Of a DNA stretch of 64,000 nucleotides, positions 18,901 through 26,919 are shown piece after piece. How positions within the stretch are numbered: position 1 is the stretch's first letter; each line of letters opens with the position of its first letter. A program made the position numbers and the translations under genes. The notes under the pieces were generated by a model. That model made no database searches. It was not told where the DNA came from and saw only the letters and a program-made list of their open reading frames with translations. Origin of the DNA: Halomicrobium salinisoli (GTDB lineage: Archaea; Halobacteriota; Halobacteria; Halobacteriales; Haloarculaceae); contig NZ_CP084465.1 of assembly GCF_020405185.1 (NCBI RefSeq), positions 1-64,000 on the forward strand, given 5' to 3'.

Positions 18901-21411
18901 ACGGAGGTACTCGGCCAGAACCACCACTACGAGCCGAATCTGCTGGAGGACGTTGAGGACGGACACGACCACCTCGAGTCCCTCGTCGATCGCGGTATCC
19001 TGCGCCGCATCGAGGAAGACGGCAGCCGATACGTGATGGTCGACGAGGACGCAGTCGAGTGTGCCGTCGTCGACGACACGACGCCGACGCAGTACAGTCC
19101 GGGTCGAGAGTCGTTCGCGACGTCGCTCGAAGTCGAACTCGGGATGGCGCTGGACGACGTCACCGAATTCGAGACGACCATAGCTGACCGGGCGGAGTTC
19201 GCCCATCCTCACTACTCCCTGACGGCGCAGCAGGTCTCGACGTCCGACCCGATGATGCTGCTCGCCCGGGCATATTACGGCGAGACGGATCGGGATGAGC
19301 GGCGCAGACTGGAATACCAGTTCCGACAGGGGCGGCACCCGCACTTCCTCTCGTCGGGACCGGCGATGGAACTTGGCGTCGACATCGGCGACCTCAACAC
19401 ACTCCTTCTGTACGGGACCCCGCCGAACGCCAACTCGTACCTCCAGCGGATCGGACGTGCGGGTCGTGCCTCGGGCAACTCCCTCATTCACTCGGTCAGC
19501 CAGCGGAATCCCATCGACTACTACTACCACGAGCACCCTGAGGAACTCATCGCCGCCGACCCACAGCAGGTCCCGCTCAACGAGGTGAATCGCGAGGTAC
19601 TCCACCAGTCACTTTCGTGGGCCGTCCTCGACTGGGCGGCGACGACCCGGTGGGTTCCGTGGCGCCGCGAGCAGAGCGGCCTCGAGGATCTCGTCGTCTG
19701 TAAGGATGACCCGGTGGAGCGGACGGAGTCCCGGCCGAACGACGTGATGACCTTTACCGGAGTACTCTCGTCCACGAACTTCCAGGTCCAGAGCTGGAAC
19801 GACGACGCGCCGCTGGAGGCACTCCGAACGCTCCTGGAGGAGAATCGAGTCGAACTCGAGGAGTGGTTAGAGGACCTGCTGTCGTTCAGCGTCTGTTCGG
19901 TATGTGGGAGAAAGCACGACGCGGGCTACGGCGGGGAGTGTCAGCGTGCCGACTGTGACGGGGACGTCGAGTCGGTTCTCGGGAAGCACGGCGACATCGT
20001 CGAGGGAGTCCTCGCGGGAACCGAGGACGAACAGAGCTTCGAGGAGACGATTATCGACCTGTATCACGATCAGCAAGACGAGATTGACAAGGATATCGAT
20101 GAGCTCTATGAGGAGGTGAACGACCTGCGACGGGAAGAGCGGAACACGCGCGACCGAGACGAGAAGCGACGCCTCCGAGAACAGCGGGAACAAATCGAGC
20201 GGCAGCGCGATCAACTGAACGACTATCTCGACCGGCTGGAGGACATGGACTTTGGCAGCTACCTGAACCGGGAGAGTCCCGCTGCCTTCGGGCTGCGGTC
20301 GGTCGGAAGTTCGGTCGATTACGAACTCGTCGGTGAAGACTTCGAGCCCGTCAGTGATGGGTCACGCGAACGTCGCATCGCTCTCTCTGAGCTCCATCCC
20401 GGCGCTGCGTATCTCTACAACAGTGAGACATACGTCGTAACGCAGGTCTACTGGGAACGGTTGGAGTCCGCACGCATCACCGACGACCTCGAGGATGCAG
20501 CTATCTGTCCGACCTGTGCCACCGAGTACGATACCGACACGGCCAACTGCGAGTCGTGTGGGACGCGGCTGAAGCCGCTCGTCACGCAGGTCCCGGAGCG
20601 GGTGATCGCCTACCAGCACGATCTGCCGCTCAGTTCGACGCCGAGTGCGGAGCACCTGCAACCGTCGACGATCTACCAGACCGACGCAGAACCCCAGAGC
20701 ACGTACGCTCCCGTCGAAACCGACGCCGGTGATTCGTTCGAGGCGACGTTCTCACGGGACATCGTCGACGAGAACGGGACCGTTCACGGGCAGTTCGAGT
20801 ACGGTGACGTCACGCTCCTCGCGTCGACGAGCAAATACTGGACGACCTACAAGGACGGCGGAGCGGATCCGCTACCGAACGTATTCGAGATGTGCGGCGT
20901 CGACGGATGCAGCGGGGCGATCGCGAACACCGGTGACTCGGCGTACTGTACGAACAACGTCGAACACCCCGTCGACGAGAGCGTGGCTGTCCGGCCCGCG
21001 ACGAAGTTCGCCACCAAGGCGGCCCGGGTACGCTTCGACAGCGAAGAACTCGAACACGGCTTCGCTCACGGCCTCCGAGTGGCACTCCAGTACATCGGCG
21101 GCGTCAGCGTCAGGCAGGTCCCGGAGTCCATCGAGGACGACGGAACGCTCGTGTACGACTCCGACGAGGGTGGGAGCGGCATCACCGTGCTACTGACGCA
21201 AGACGACGGCGAGAAGTTCGAGCGCGCCGTCGAACTGATGCGGGAGGCGTTTTCGCCCGACGAGTCGAAGTGCAACTGTGAGAACGGCTGTCCGTTCTGC
21301 CTCTATCAGTACGGCTGCGTGGAGCAGAACGATCCCGATTCGTTCGCGAAGGACGAACTGTTAGACCTGCTGTCGCACGACCTCTACCTCGAACCACGCA
21401 ACGATGAGTGA
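15961..21411 (+). CDS. Giant YprA-type DExH helicase with DUF1998 C-terminus, copy 2
   Basis: This 1816-aa protein is a clear paralogue of the preceding gene, with the same motif order and nearly the same spacing. It has Walker A ASTGRGKTE (118-126), DEIH (301-304), SAT (345-347), QRIGRAGR (1162-1169) and the C-terminal cysteine cluster (Cys1771, 1773, 1777, 1780, 1786). A similar large cysteine-rich insertion lies between motifs III and VI. All catalytic motifs look intact, so both copies should hydrolyse ATP. The two proteins are diverged in the spacer sequences, so the duplication is old and the copies have probably specialised, perhaps as a heterodimer. The gene begins 26 bases after the first helicase stop and overlaps the PLD gene by 8 bases. 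Confidence 0.93.
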   Translation: MDFDPLKLANSMRESYAEHYAGSQPQRAVKNLVSRYSDGSGESLESDLPEFIRTKGPYLQVLDLPRMSDTSWETFADTHDLHDDVTETFSEAGFRSLYEFQEAAVESVLEDHHTLLTASTGRGKTEGWLIPILQFITEAKAGEHNDHPPDSVKCILTYPTKALAQDQLKRLIDYLFTLNRGRSPDEQVTVGIYDGDTKRRDPDELAYLQTTFQYFDCPCGECDSSLTVTQRDDGSFVVEPMVDHEDDLTFEFIKVTRDAIVESPADILLTNPDTINYRLFNVNGDDEQQRFVAEPKYFVFDEIHEYSELFGSFTSTLMRRYIRERQELNGYDSEAEDDLTIVGASATVENKRTVFQRINPFVDPDVEVVEEDERTLDAPFPDEVSEEFVSAEMSEAELRAGDTDAARRALDAAGVAGGSEDVEDALYEHLVDDEGGPLEFVRGIYAALHETPLRPVGLRDRLIDESGLTESQAETVVSNFMTIGAVSGILESRAHLFSWPLDGYYTCINCGTVYDTPQSSCTECGHHFVTKLSLCNQCGEESLESWFCPNCERLAPHTVTSEEGRFEYFQRRECQCETVDGETPEMVRVYWRPYYECTDCGERQKIDHQHDCPDCGAAMVLDDSMETHVCTNPDCDGELTVDEARESECHSCHSAALEPLADDGVQYCTECGEVYEDPDGQECTADDCDGDLTPKRFLGWTCSDPDCDEVYFGDPPASCSCRKRKLVRSALFDISMVDECQSCGHEFLPNGPHNCDCDDPEISRRAKGYSNFRMVDDDGRIREASNFPGGLPCHHEDRRETYAKNRRYDSMLRGPANAAVTTGRYLLRSLADRDGPETFSESKMLSFADSQSDMKELERNFREPEESFFFDQLFIESVRSETDGSGWAVLSDIVERGVDDAKQYEDDLAGEEGNTPGMYERLAGYDQSVDEYLTEELVSRVLEGKYSQRYRSTQLNDEGLIDVRLDADLADLSEGERELLTEVLGQNHHYEPNLLEDVEDGHDHLESLVDRGILRRIEEDGSRYVMVDEDAVECAVVDDTTPTQYSPGRESFATSLEVELGMALDDVTEFETTIADRAEFAHPHYSLTAQQVSTSDPMMLLARAYYGETDRDERRRLEYQFRQGRHPHFLSSGPAMELGVDIGDLNTLLLYGTPPNANSYLQRIGRAGRASGNSLIHSVSQRNPIDYYYHEHPEELIAADPQQVPLNEVNREVLHQSLSWAVLDWAATTRWVPWRREQSGLEDLVVCKDDPVERTESRPNDVMTFTGVLSSTNFQVQSWNDDAPLEALRTLLEENRVELEEWLEDLLSFSVCSVCGRKHDAGYGGECQRADCDGDVESVLGKHGDIVEGVLAGTEDEQSFEETIIDLYHDQQDEIDKDIDELYEEVNDLRREERNTRDRDEKRRLREQREQIERQRDQLNDYLDRLEDMDFGSYLNRESPAAFGLRSVGSSVDYELVGEDFEPVSDGSRERRIALSELHPGAAYLYNSETYVVTQVYWERLESARITDDLEDAAICPTCATEYDTDTANCESCGTRLKPLVTQVPERVIAYQHDLPLSSTPSAEHLQPSTIYQTDAEPQSTYAPVETDAGDSFEATFSRDIVDENGTVHGQFEYGDVTLLASTSKYWTTYKDGGADPLPNVFEMCGVDGCSGAIANTGDSAYCTNNVEHPVDESVAVRPATKFATKAARVRFDSEELEHGFAHGLRVALQYIGGVSVRQVPESIEDDGTLVYDSDEGGSGITVLLTQDDGEKFERAVELMREAFSPDESKCNCENGCPFCLYQYGCVEQNDPDSFAKDELLDLLSHDLYLEPRNDE

Positions 21412-23383
21412 CCTACTCACTACTGCAGACGACCTTCGCACGCAGTCACCGGAACGCCTCTGGGGACTGTCGGCAGAGAGCGTTTACTCTGCCCTCGCCG
21501 CACGAGCCACTGGAGAGCCGATTCGGGATCGGCTTGAACCACACCTCCGGGCGGAGACGATCAGAACGAATGACGAGCGGAACAGCGATGCCGTCGTCTC
21601 GATACACGAGTGGGTACTCGCCAAGTTGGGTTTCGTCGACGACGGGACCATCTCACTACTGGGGATGGTGGTCCTCACTTCCGACGACCCACAGCCGTTC
21701 ATCCGTGCTACAACGGTCGCACAGTTCCAGTCCGCCGAAATGGTGTTGCGCTCGTGTAGTGAGATCGAAGACACCGTCCCGCGACGCGAACTCGACAGCC
21801 TCCTAGCCGACGAGTGGGACGAGACCGTTCTCGCCCCGCTTCTGGGGTCGCTCGGGTTTCTGACTATCTACCCCGACAGCGTCGAACTCGAGCGAGATCG
21901 AATCGCTACTTCACTGTCGGCACAGCAGACGCAGTCGACGGAGGCTGCCGTCGCCGACGCCTACCGGGACATCTTTAGTCACGTTGTGCCGTCCGCCGAC
22001 GATGCCTGTCTCGAAGATCTTGTAGCACGGGTGACTGCGACGGATCCCACAGACGGAGAACTGGTCGTGATGGACGTAGCGACCCTCGCTGGTACGTCGA
22101 CTATCGTCGTCGACGAGGCCGACCTCGAAGAGGTGATTCGTGATCAGCGGCGTGAGTACGAGAGCGAACTCGACACGGTACGGTCGCTACTTACTCCGTC
22201 TCCAGAATCAACCGTCGAACGGGTTGCAACCGACGAGTCGGTCCCGTTCGATACGCAACCCGAAGAAAGCGATCAAGCCGACGACGTCTGGGAAGTTGCG
22301 TTCGCTCTCGTAGCCACGGCGACAGCGCATCCCAACCTGGGGACGTTCGACGTGCAGTTCGTTACAGAGCGATGGTCATCGGTGACGCCATATTCGCTCT
22401 ACCAAGCGCTTTCGTCGATCTCTGGGGTCGACTGCGATGTCAGTGATGGCGTCGTCGAATTCGAGACGGTCCCTGAAACAGTCGATGCTGCATCGGTGCG
22501 CGATGAATACATGGAGTATCTCGTGGAACGGTGTTCGATGATCCAGCGCCGTGTCGCCGCACTCTCACAGGCGTCGGTATCACTTCCCCCGTCTCCCGTC
22601 GCGACCGAGTCGATGGTAGTTCAGGAGTACGAATCGATCGACAGCGGTGCCGTCGCACCGACCTACTTCACCTATACGCTCGTCGATCCCGACGCACTCG
22701 GGGAGCAAAAGATGGACGAGTACGTCGGTGAGTCGCGCGGACTCGGTCGGGAACGAGCACGTCTCCGTCGGTGGCACGACAACCGGTCTTCCGGGTTGAA
22801 GACGTACACCGCGATGACCGACCGCCTGTTCAGTCTCGGTCTCGAGCGCGACGTCGAAGAGCAGATCCTGCGCATCATGACGCCGTTCGACGACGACACG
22901 TTCAACGAGTACGTTGCCCAGATTCGGCGGCTTCTCAAGCAGGGTTTCGAGTTGCGCCTTCTCACCCGTCACACGAAGGAATCCTGGGAGTGGCAACGTC
23001 TGCAGCGGAATCTACTGAGCGAGATCAAAGAGCATCGAGATCAGGTCACGGTTCGTACCTACTCACGGTTCAAAGAGCATCAGCGTGTGACGCCCGATAT
23101 GGACTTTCGTGACCTCGGCGAATTCGGGATTCACGGGAAACTCCAGACGATCGGTGCGCCTGGAGAAGGGGCAGCGCTCCTTGGTTCAGCAAACTTCATG
23201 GAGAACAGTTACGACTGGAACCCGGAATGTGGCGTCTACACTGAACGCACACAGTTCGTCGACGCCGCGATCGAGTTCTTCGACATCGTCTGGGATATCT
23301 CAGCGGCAGATGAGGTAGCGATGGAACGATTGCGAGAAGTCCCCGATCCCCAGCTCGTACCTACGTACTATACGGAGTGGTGA
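21404..23383 (+). CDS. Phospholipase-D-like protein, last gene of the operon
   Basis: The C-terminal quarter of this 659-aa protein is a PLD-superfamily domain. It has His577-x-Lys579 (IHGKLQ), then GSAN at 594-597 and NPECGVYT about ten residues later, as in DISARM DrmC and DpdK. Upstream LLKQGFELRLLTRH resembles the strand-helix preceding the catalytic motif. The usual Asp of HxKx4D is replaced by Gly (HGKLQTIG), and only one HKD motif is seen, so activity would need dimerisation, if it is active at all. The first 370 residues are of unknown fold. The ATG overlaps the stop of the second helicase by 8 bases. In related systems this family is the presumed nuclease or DNA-binding effector. Confidence 0.88.
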   Translation: MSDLLTTADDLRTQSPERLWGLSAESVYSALAARATGEPIRDRLEPHLRAETIRTNDERNSDAVVSIHEWVLAKLGFVDDGTISLLGMVVLTSDDPQPFIRATTVAQFQSAEMVLRSCSEIEDTVPRRELDSLLADEWDETVLAPLLGSLGFLTIYPDSVELERDRIATSLSAQQTQSTEAAVADAYRDIFSHVVPSADDACLEDLVARVTATDPTDGELVVMDVATLAGTSTIVVDEADLEEVIRDQRREYESELDTVRSLLTPSPESTVERVATDESVPFDTQPEESDQADDVWEVAFALVATATAHPNLGTFDVQFVTERWSSVTPYSLYQALSSISGVDCDVSDGVVEFETVPETVDAASVRDEYMEYLVERCSMIQRRVAALSQASVSLPPSPVATESMVVQEYESIDSGAVAPTYFTYTLVDPDALGEQKMDEYVGESRGLGRERARLRRWHDNRSSGLKTYTAMTDRLFSLGLERDVEEQILRIMTPFDDDTFNEYVAQIRRLLKQGFELRLLTRHTKESWEWQRLQRNLLSEIKEHRDQVTVRTYSRFKEHQRVTPDMDFRDLGEFGIHGKLQTIGAPGEGAALLGSANFMENSYDWNPECGVYTERTQFVDAAIEFFDIVWDISAADEVAMERLREVPDPQLVPTYYTEW

Positions 23384-23449
23384 AGCACTGAGTATGGATT
23401 TCGGGAACCGTGTAGGTGCTTCCAGAGCGCTAATCGCAACCACTACATC

Positions 23450-23811
23450 GTGCTCGGTGATGGAAACGACGAATGGCTAATCGTTCTCTGCAGCAAGTGT
23501 GATCGTGCGTACCTAGCCCTGTTTGGACATCGAACGGTTACCGAGGATGCTGATGTAGAACAAGTAATCCGGAAGCTCGCAAAGGAGAGCAACGACATCC
23601 TGTTTAACCCGGAAGGCATGATCGAGCGCCTCAAGCAGCGTACAAGCAAGAGTTAGATGCGGATGGGGACCACGGGTTGCAAGCCTCACTGGAGGGTGAA
23701 CGAGCGCTAGCGAGCACCAAGCGCCTCAGCGGCGACCTACAGGAGAAAGTCAAGCACCTCGAAAAACGTGAGGATGCGCTTCGCAAATGGTTCCAAGACG
23801 CAATGGCGTGA
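23450..23811 (+). pseudogene. Frameshifted small unknown gene
   Basis: A GTG-initiated reading frame (LGDGNDEWLIVLCSKCDRAY...) runs to a TAG at 23654-23656. The adjacent +1 frame then continues with a coherent, charged, helical sequence (AYKQELDADGDHGLQASLEG...) to the TGA at 23809-23811. One missing base near 23637-23642 explains the break: restoring it joins MIERLKQ to AYKQELD. The intact product would be about 120 aa, with a CxxC (CSKC) in the N-terminal part and a coiled-coil tail. The first frame is also continuous with the PLD gene across its TGA stop, so the segment lies in frame after it. I do not recognise the family. It is either a decayed accessory gene or an assembly error. Confidence 0.6.
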
Positions 23812-24189
23812 AGCTGCGGCGGTCATATAGCCGTCTGAACTAGAGAAGCTAATCTGGACATCACCTCATGCCCCCGGTTCTATATTCGCTGTCTCTACAG
23901 ATATATAATGTTTTTGTCAAGTATAGACACCAAAGCCAACGAACTGTACAGTTCTCAGGACTCGTTCACATTGATAAAATATATTCTTCGTTCTCGTGAA
24001 GTGTATTGTTAGTGGAACGCCTTCTTACGATTTGTAGACAACTGAGGAACAGACGTGGTCCGGGTTCAGATACAGCTTCGCCACCCTGGACGGCGGTTTT
24101 ATTACCTAAGAGCGAGGCTCACCGCTGCAACTAACGATCTGCTTTCCTAAGAGCGAACATTCTTACGGTATTCTTCTGTATTTCGGCCT
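23812..24189. other. Gene-free AT-rich spacer
   Basis: No open frame worth naming is seen in these 378 bases. The composition shifts sharply to AT-rich (AGATATATAATG near 23901, and further T/A-rich stretches to about 24010), marking the boundary between the GC-rich helicase operon and the AT-richer DUF262 island. A TATA-like element may serve the downstream gene. An 11-bp direct repeat near its right end is listed separately. Confidence 0.5.
24105..24156. repeat. 11-bp direct repeat upstream of the DUF262 gene
   Basis: CCTAAGAGCGA occurs at 24105-24115 and again at 24146-24156, 41 bp apart (about four helical turns). The second copy ends 33 bases before the ATG of the DUF262 gene. It could be a tandem operator or a target-site duplication left by an insertion. 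No inverted ends are seen around it. Confidence 0.4.
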
Positions 24190-26892
24190 ATGCCTGATGA
24201 ACCGAGGATCGGAAACATCATGCTCCGATATGATGCGCGAAGAGGAGGGGTATCGGATCTGGAGACGGAGTCTGATGAATTAATGGCAAATGAGATCATT
24301 CATCGCCGGGCAGGGCGGTACATTACAATTGAAAAACGTCCATTAGGAGAATTTTTGGATGATCGGTTCCGGATTCCAGATTACCAGCGAGAGTACGAGT
24401 GGGAAGAAGAGCAGTGGGATGAATTGTGGGGAGAACTCCATCAGTTAATGCAAGTTAGTCTTGGAGCTCGTATCCCCGACATCTTTTTTGGTTCTATGTT
24501 CTTCTCGCAGCGAGATGGTTCGGAAATTCTTGAGGACCGAGAAGGTGAAGTATATGACGTTATTGATGGACAACAGCGCTTAACGACTATTTCGATTGTT
24601 CTTAAGATACTATCTGAGACGCTCGCAGAGGATCTTTCCCAGTGCTCCACTCCGTTCATTGGAAAGCATTCCCACCACGTAGGAGATATTAATAATTACA
24701 TCTTCGAATCCAGCAGTTCCCAATCACAGGCATCGCTAATATTGGCTAATTCGGATGACGTATTCTTCGAGAAGTTACTGAAGGGTGAAGAAGAACAATT
24801 AGAGTATCTGTTAGACCAAGAAGCACAGTACAACCATCGGATCTATGGCGCGATCGCTATCGAAGATTATCTAAGTGCCCTGAACATTTCAGAGAACAGG
24901 TACTTTGATCGATTGCTCGCGCAAGACGACCCTCCAAACCTTGGAAAAACCCGCCAAAAACGAATTGAGGGGATTGATTCTATTAGTGACCTGTCTGACC
25001 AACTGAAGTCAGAGCTATTGGAGAACAAAGTCACGCTCGACAAAACGAATGAGCGACTACTACACGCATACGACTTCTTTGAAGAGCGACTAAGTAAGTT
25101 CTTCAATAAGTTCGAAGAACCTGAGGACCGATATCGTGCGGCAGCAAACCTCAAAGAGTACATTCTTAACGACTTCCTCGTAGGCTACTTTAGTGTTGAT
25201 GACGCTGATCCACAGTTGTTGATGCGTATCTTCGAAGTACTGAATGATCGTGGTGTCGAGCTCAAAAAGACGGATGTGATTCAAACTCGAATCGTTACTC
25301 GTCTCCGGGAAGACAAAGAGAATTATGACAACTACTTTGATCAATGGCAAGGTATTAGAGAGACCTTCGGAAAAGAACACGAAGCAACGATTGACTTCCT
25401 GACGACGTTCTTCGTCGTGAAGACCCCATCTGTAACTGCTCGCGGCCAGATTTCTGATCGACTATTAGAAGCCTTTTCCCTCTCTGAAGGAGCTCAAGAA
25501 GGACAACTACTCGATTCGCGATTGTTGACCGTTGGGGAAGCGCAAGAACTAATCAACGAACTCGATGAGTATGATGATTATTATCATTCACTCCGCGACC
25601 CATATAGCGATCCCATAGAATTTCCAGATCAAGAGGCATATGGAGTCGCAAGTCGATGCAATCAGATTCTGTTGCGGTTGAACGCCGCTGGGACAAGAAT
25701 CTGGGAGCCCATCGTACTGGCTGTCTACCACGACATTCGAGAGACTGATAGATATTCACCAGAGCAATTATTGAAACTTCTGAAGACGATCGAATCCCTT
25801 GTCATCCGATTTCATGTTGTTAATGCAATTAATACCAAAGATAGAGCGTACTCGAACGCGGTAGACGCCTACCACAACAATAGATCGATTGACCAAGTTA
25901 TCGAGTCGATGTTGGAACCCCTATGGGGGGAAGAAGCGCTCACTGGTGGTGAATTAGTTGATTCCCTGTGTCGAACGGAATGGAGTGGTAATATGGCACA
26001 ACAAGTCCTCCGCATGATTGATTCGCCGTCAATCGTAGAGACATACGGCCTTAATGCGGCTCTGAAGTGGAATCGGGATGATGCCATAGCCACTGCGGAT
26101 CAAATTCTTCCTACTAACCCTGTTCAAGAAGGAGACTATACACTAATAGAGGAATTCTTCCGACTTCGAGAGGATGACTCCACTGATCCCGAATTCTTAA
26201 CGAATACTATGGAAAGCCCAATGGGGGAGGAGAATTTGGAGCAGGTTCTTGATGTTCTTCGTTCTTTGGTTGACAACAAGGCAGTCGATGATCTAGAGGA
26301 AATTTCAGTGCAGTTCTCCAAACTTCTTGGAAACTATGTACCAGTTAGTGATCGAGGTGAACTATCAACCGCTAATGGAGGACTGGGCGCGAAACTCCCT
26401 GTGTATGCAGATTCGACTTTCTTCGACAATCGCCCCTCTGGCCAGGTCCTCCGAGACAAGTATCTTGGGCTCGATGAGTACAAATCTGTAGAAAAAAGAT
26501 ATGTCCTACAAAGTATCAAGGCAGAACTTCAGGAAGAATCCTGGGAGGATCCCAAGGAAGCCCTCAAATCAGATATAGTTGAGTCCAAACAACATACGGA
26601 AGAAATCCGCGAATTACTTGATGATCTTCTGACGGATGATTGGGATTCATCTATAGAAGCGATTGAGGAGGAGCTATCGAAGGAAGAATATATAGGCGCA
26701 GAACAAAGTCTCAACGAGAAATGGACATATGAGGTTTGTGCGGAGAATACGGCTGTATTACTGGATATTCTTCTCGATAGGTTAACCTTCGAAACTCACC
26801 GGCCAAACGAATTCACTGACGTAAATGTGAAACAGAAAGTACAATCTGAAATAAACAGGAAACGAGGGATCATTGGTTTCGAATATCGCTAA
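24190..26892 (+). CDS. DUF262 (GmrS/ParB-like NTP-binding) protein, 900 aa
   Basis: The N-terminal part has the DUF262 signature of GmrSD-type IV restriction enzymes: RIPDYQREYEW (61-71) followed by QWDELW, then VYDVIDGQQRLTT with DGQQR at 126-130. A second conserved DUF262 element, LNDRGVELKKTDVIQTR, follows at about 345-365. In GmrSD this domain binds nucleotide and recognises modified DNA, while a DUF1524 His-Asn-His domain cuts. I see no His-x-Ile-x-Pro HNH signature in the C-terminal 500 residues, so the nuclease half is missing, replaced or very diverged. The gene is much AT-richer than the helicase operon, suggesting separate acquisition. It converges on a TPR-membrane gene. A defence role is likely by family; the effector is not identified. 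Confidence 0.8.
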   Translation: MPDEPRIGNIMLRYDARRGGVSDLETESDELMANEIIHRRAGRYITIEKRPLGEFLDDRFRIPDYQREYEWEEEQWDELWGELHQLMQVSLGARIPDIFFGSMFFSQRDGSEILEDREGEVYDVIDGQQRLTTISIVLKILSETLAEDLSQCSTPFIGKHSHHVGDINNYIFESSSSQSQASLILANSDDVFFEKLLKGEEEQLEYLLDQEAQYNHRIYGAIAIEDYLSALNISENRYFDRLLAQDDPPNLGKTRQKRIEGIDSISDLSDQLKSELLENKVTLDKTNERLLHAYDFFEERLSKFFNKFEEPEDRYRAAANLKEYILNDFLVGYFSVDDADPQLLMRIFEVLNDRGVELKKTDVIQTRIVTRLREDKENYDNYFDQWQGIRETFGKEHEATIDFLTTFFVVKTPSVTARGQISDRLLEAFSLSEGAQEGQLLDSRLLTVGEAQELINELDEYDDYYHSLRDPYSDPIEFPDQEAYGVASRCNQILLRLNAAGTRIWEPIVLAVYHDIRETDRYSPEQLLKLLKTIESLVIRFHVVNAINTKDRAYSNAVDAYHNNRSIDQVIESMLEPLWGEEALTGGELVDSLCRTEWSGNMAQQVLRMIDSPSIVETYGLNAALKWNRDDAIATADQILPTNPVQEGDYTLIEEFFRLREDDSTDPEFLTNTMESPMGEENLEQVLDVLRSLVDNKAVDDLEEISVQFSKLLGNYVPVSDRGELSTANGGLGAKLPVYADSTFFDNRPSGQVLRDKYLGLDEYKSVEKRYVLQSIKAELQEESWEDPKEALKSDIVESKQHTEEIRELLDDLLTDDWDSSIEAIEEELSKEEYIGAEQSLNEKWTYEVCAENTAVLLDILLDRLTFETHRPNEFTDVNVKQKVQSEINRKRGIIGFEYR

Positions 26893-26919
26893 TATTCGGT
26901 CCTTGAACCAATATTCTGA

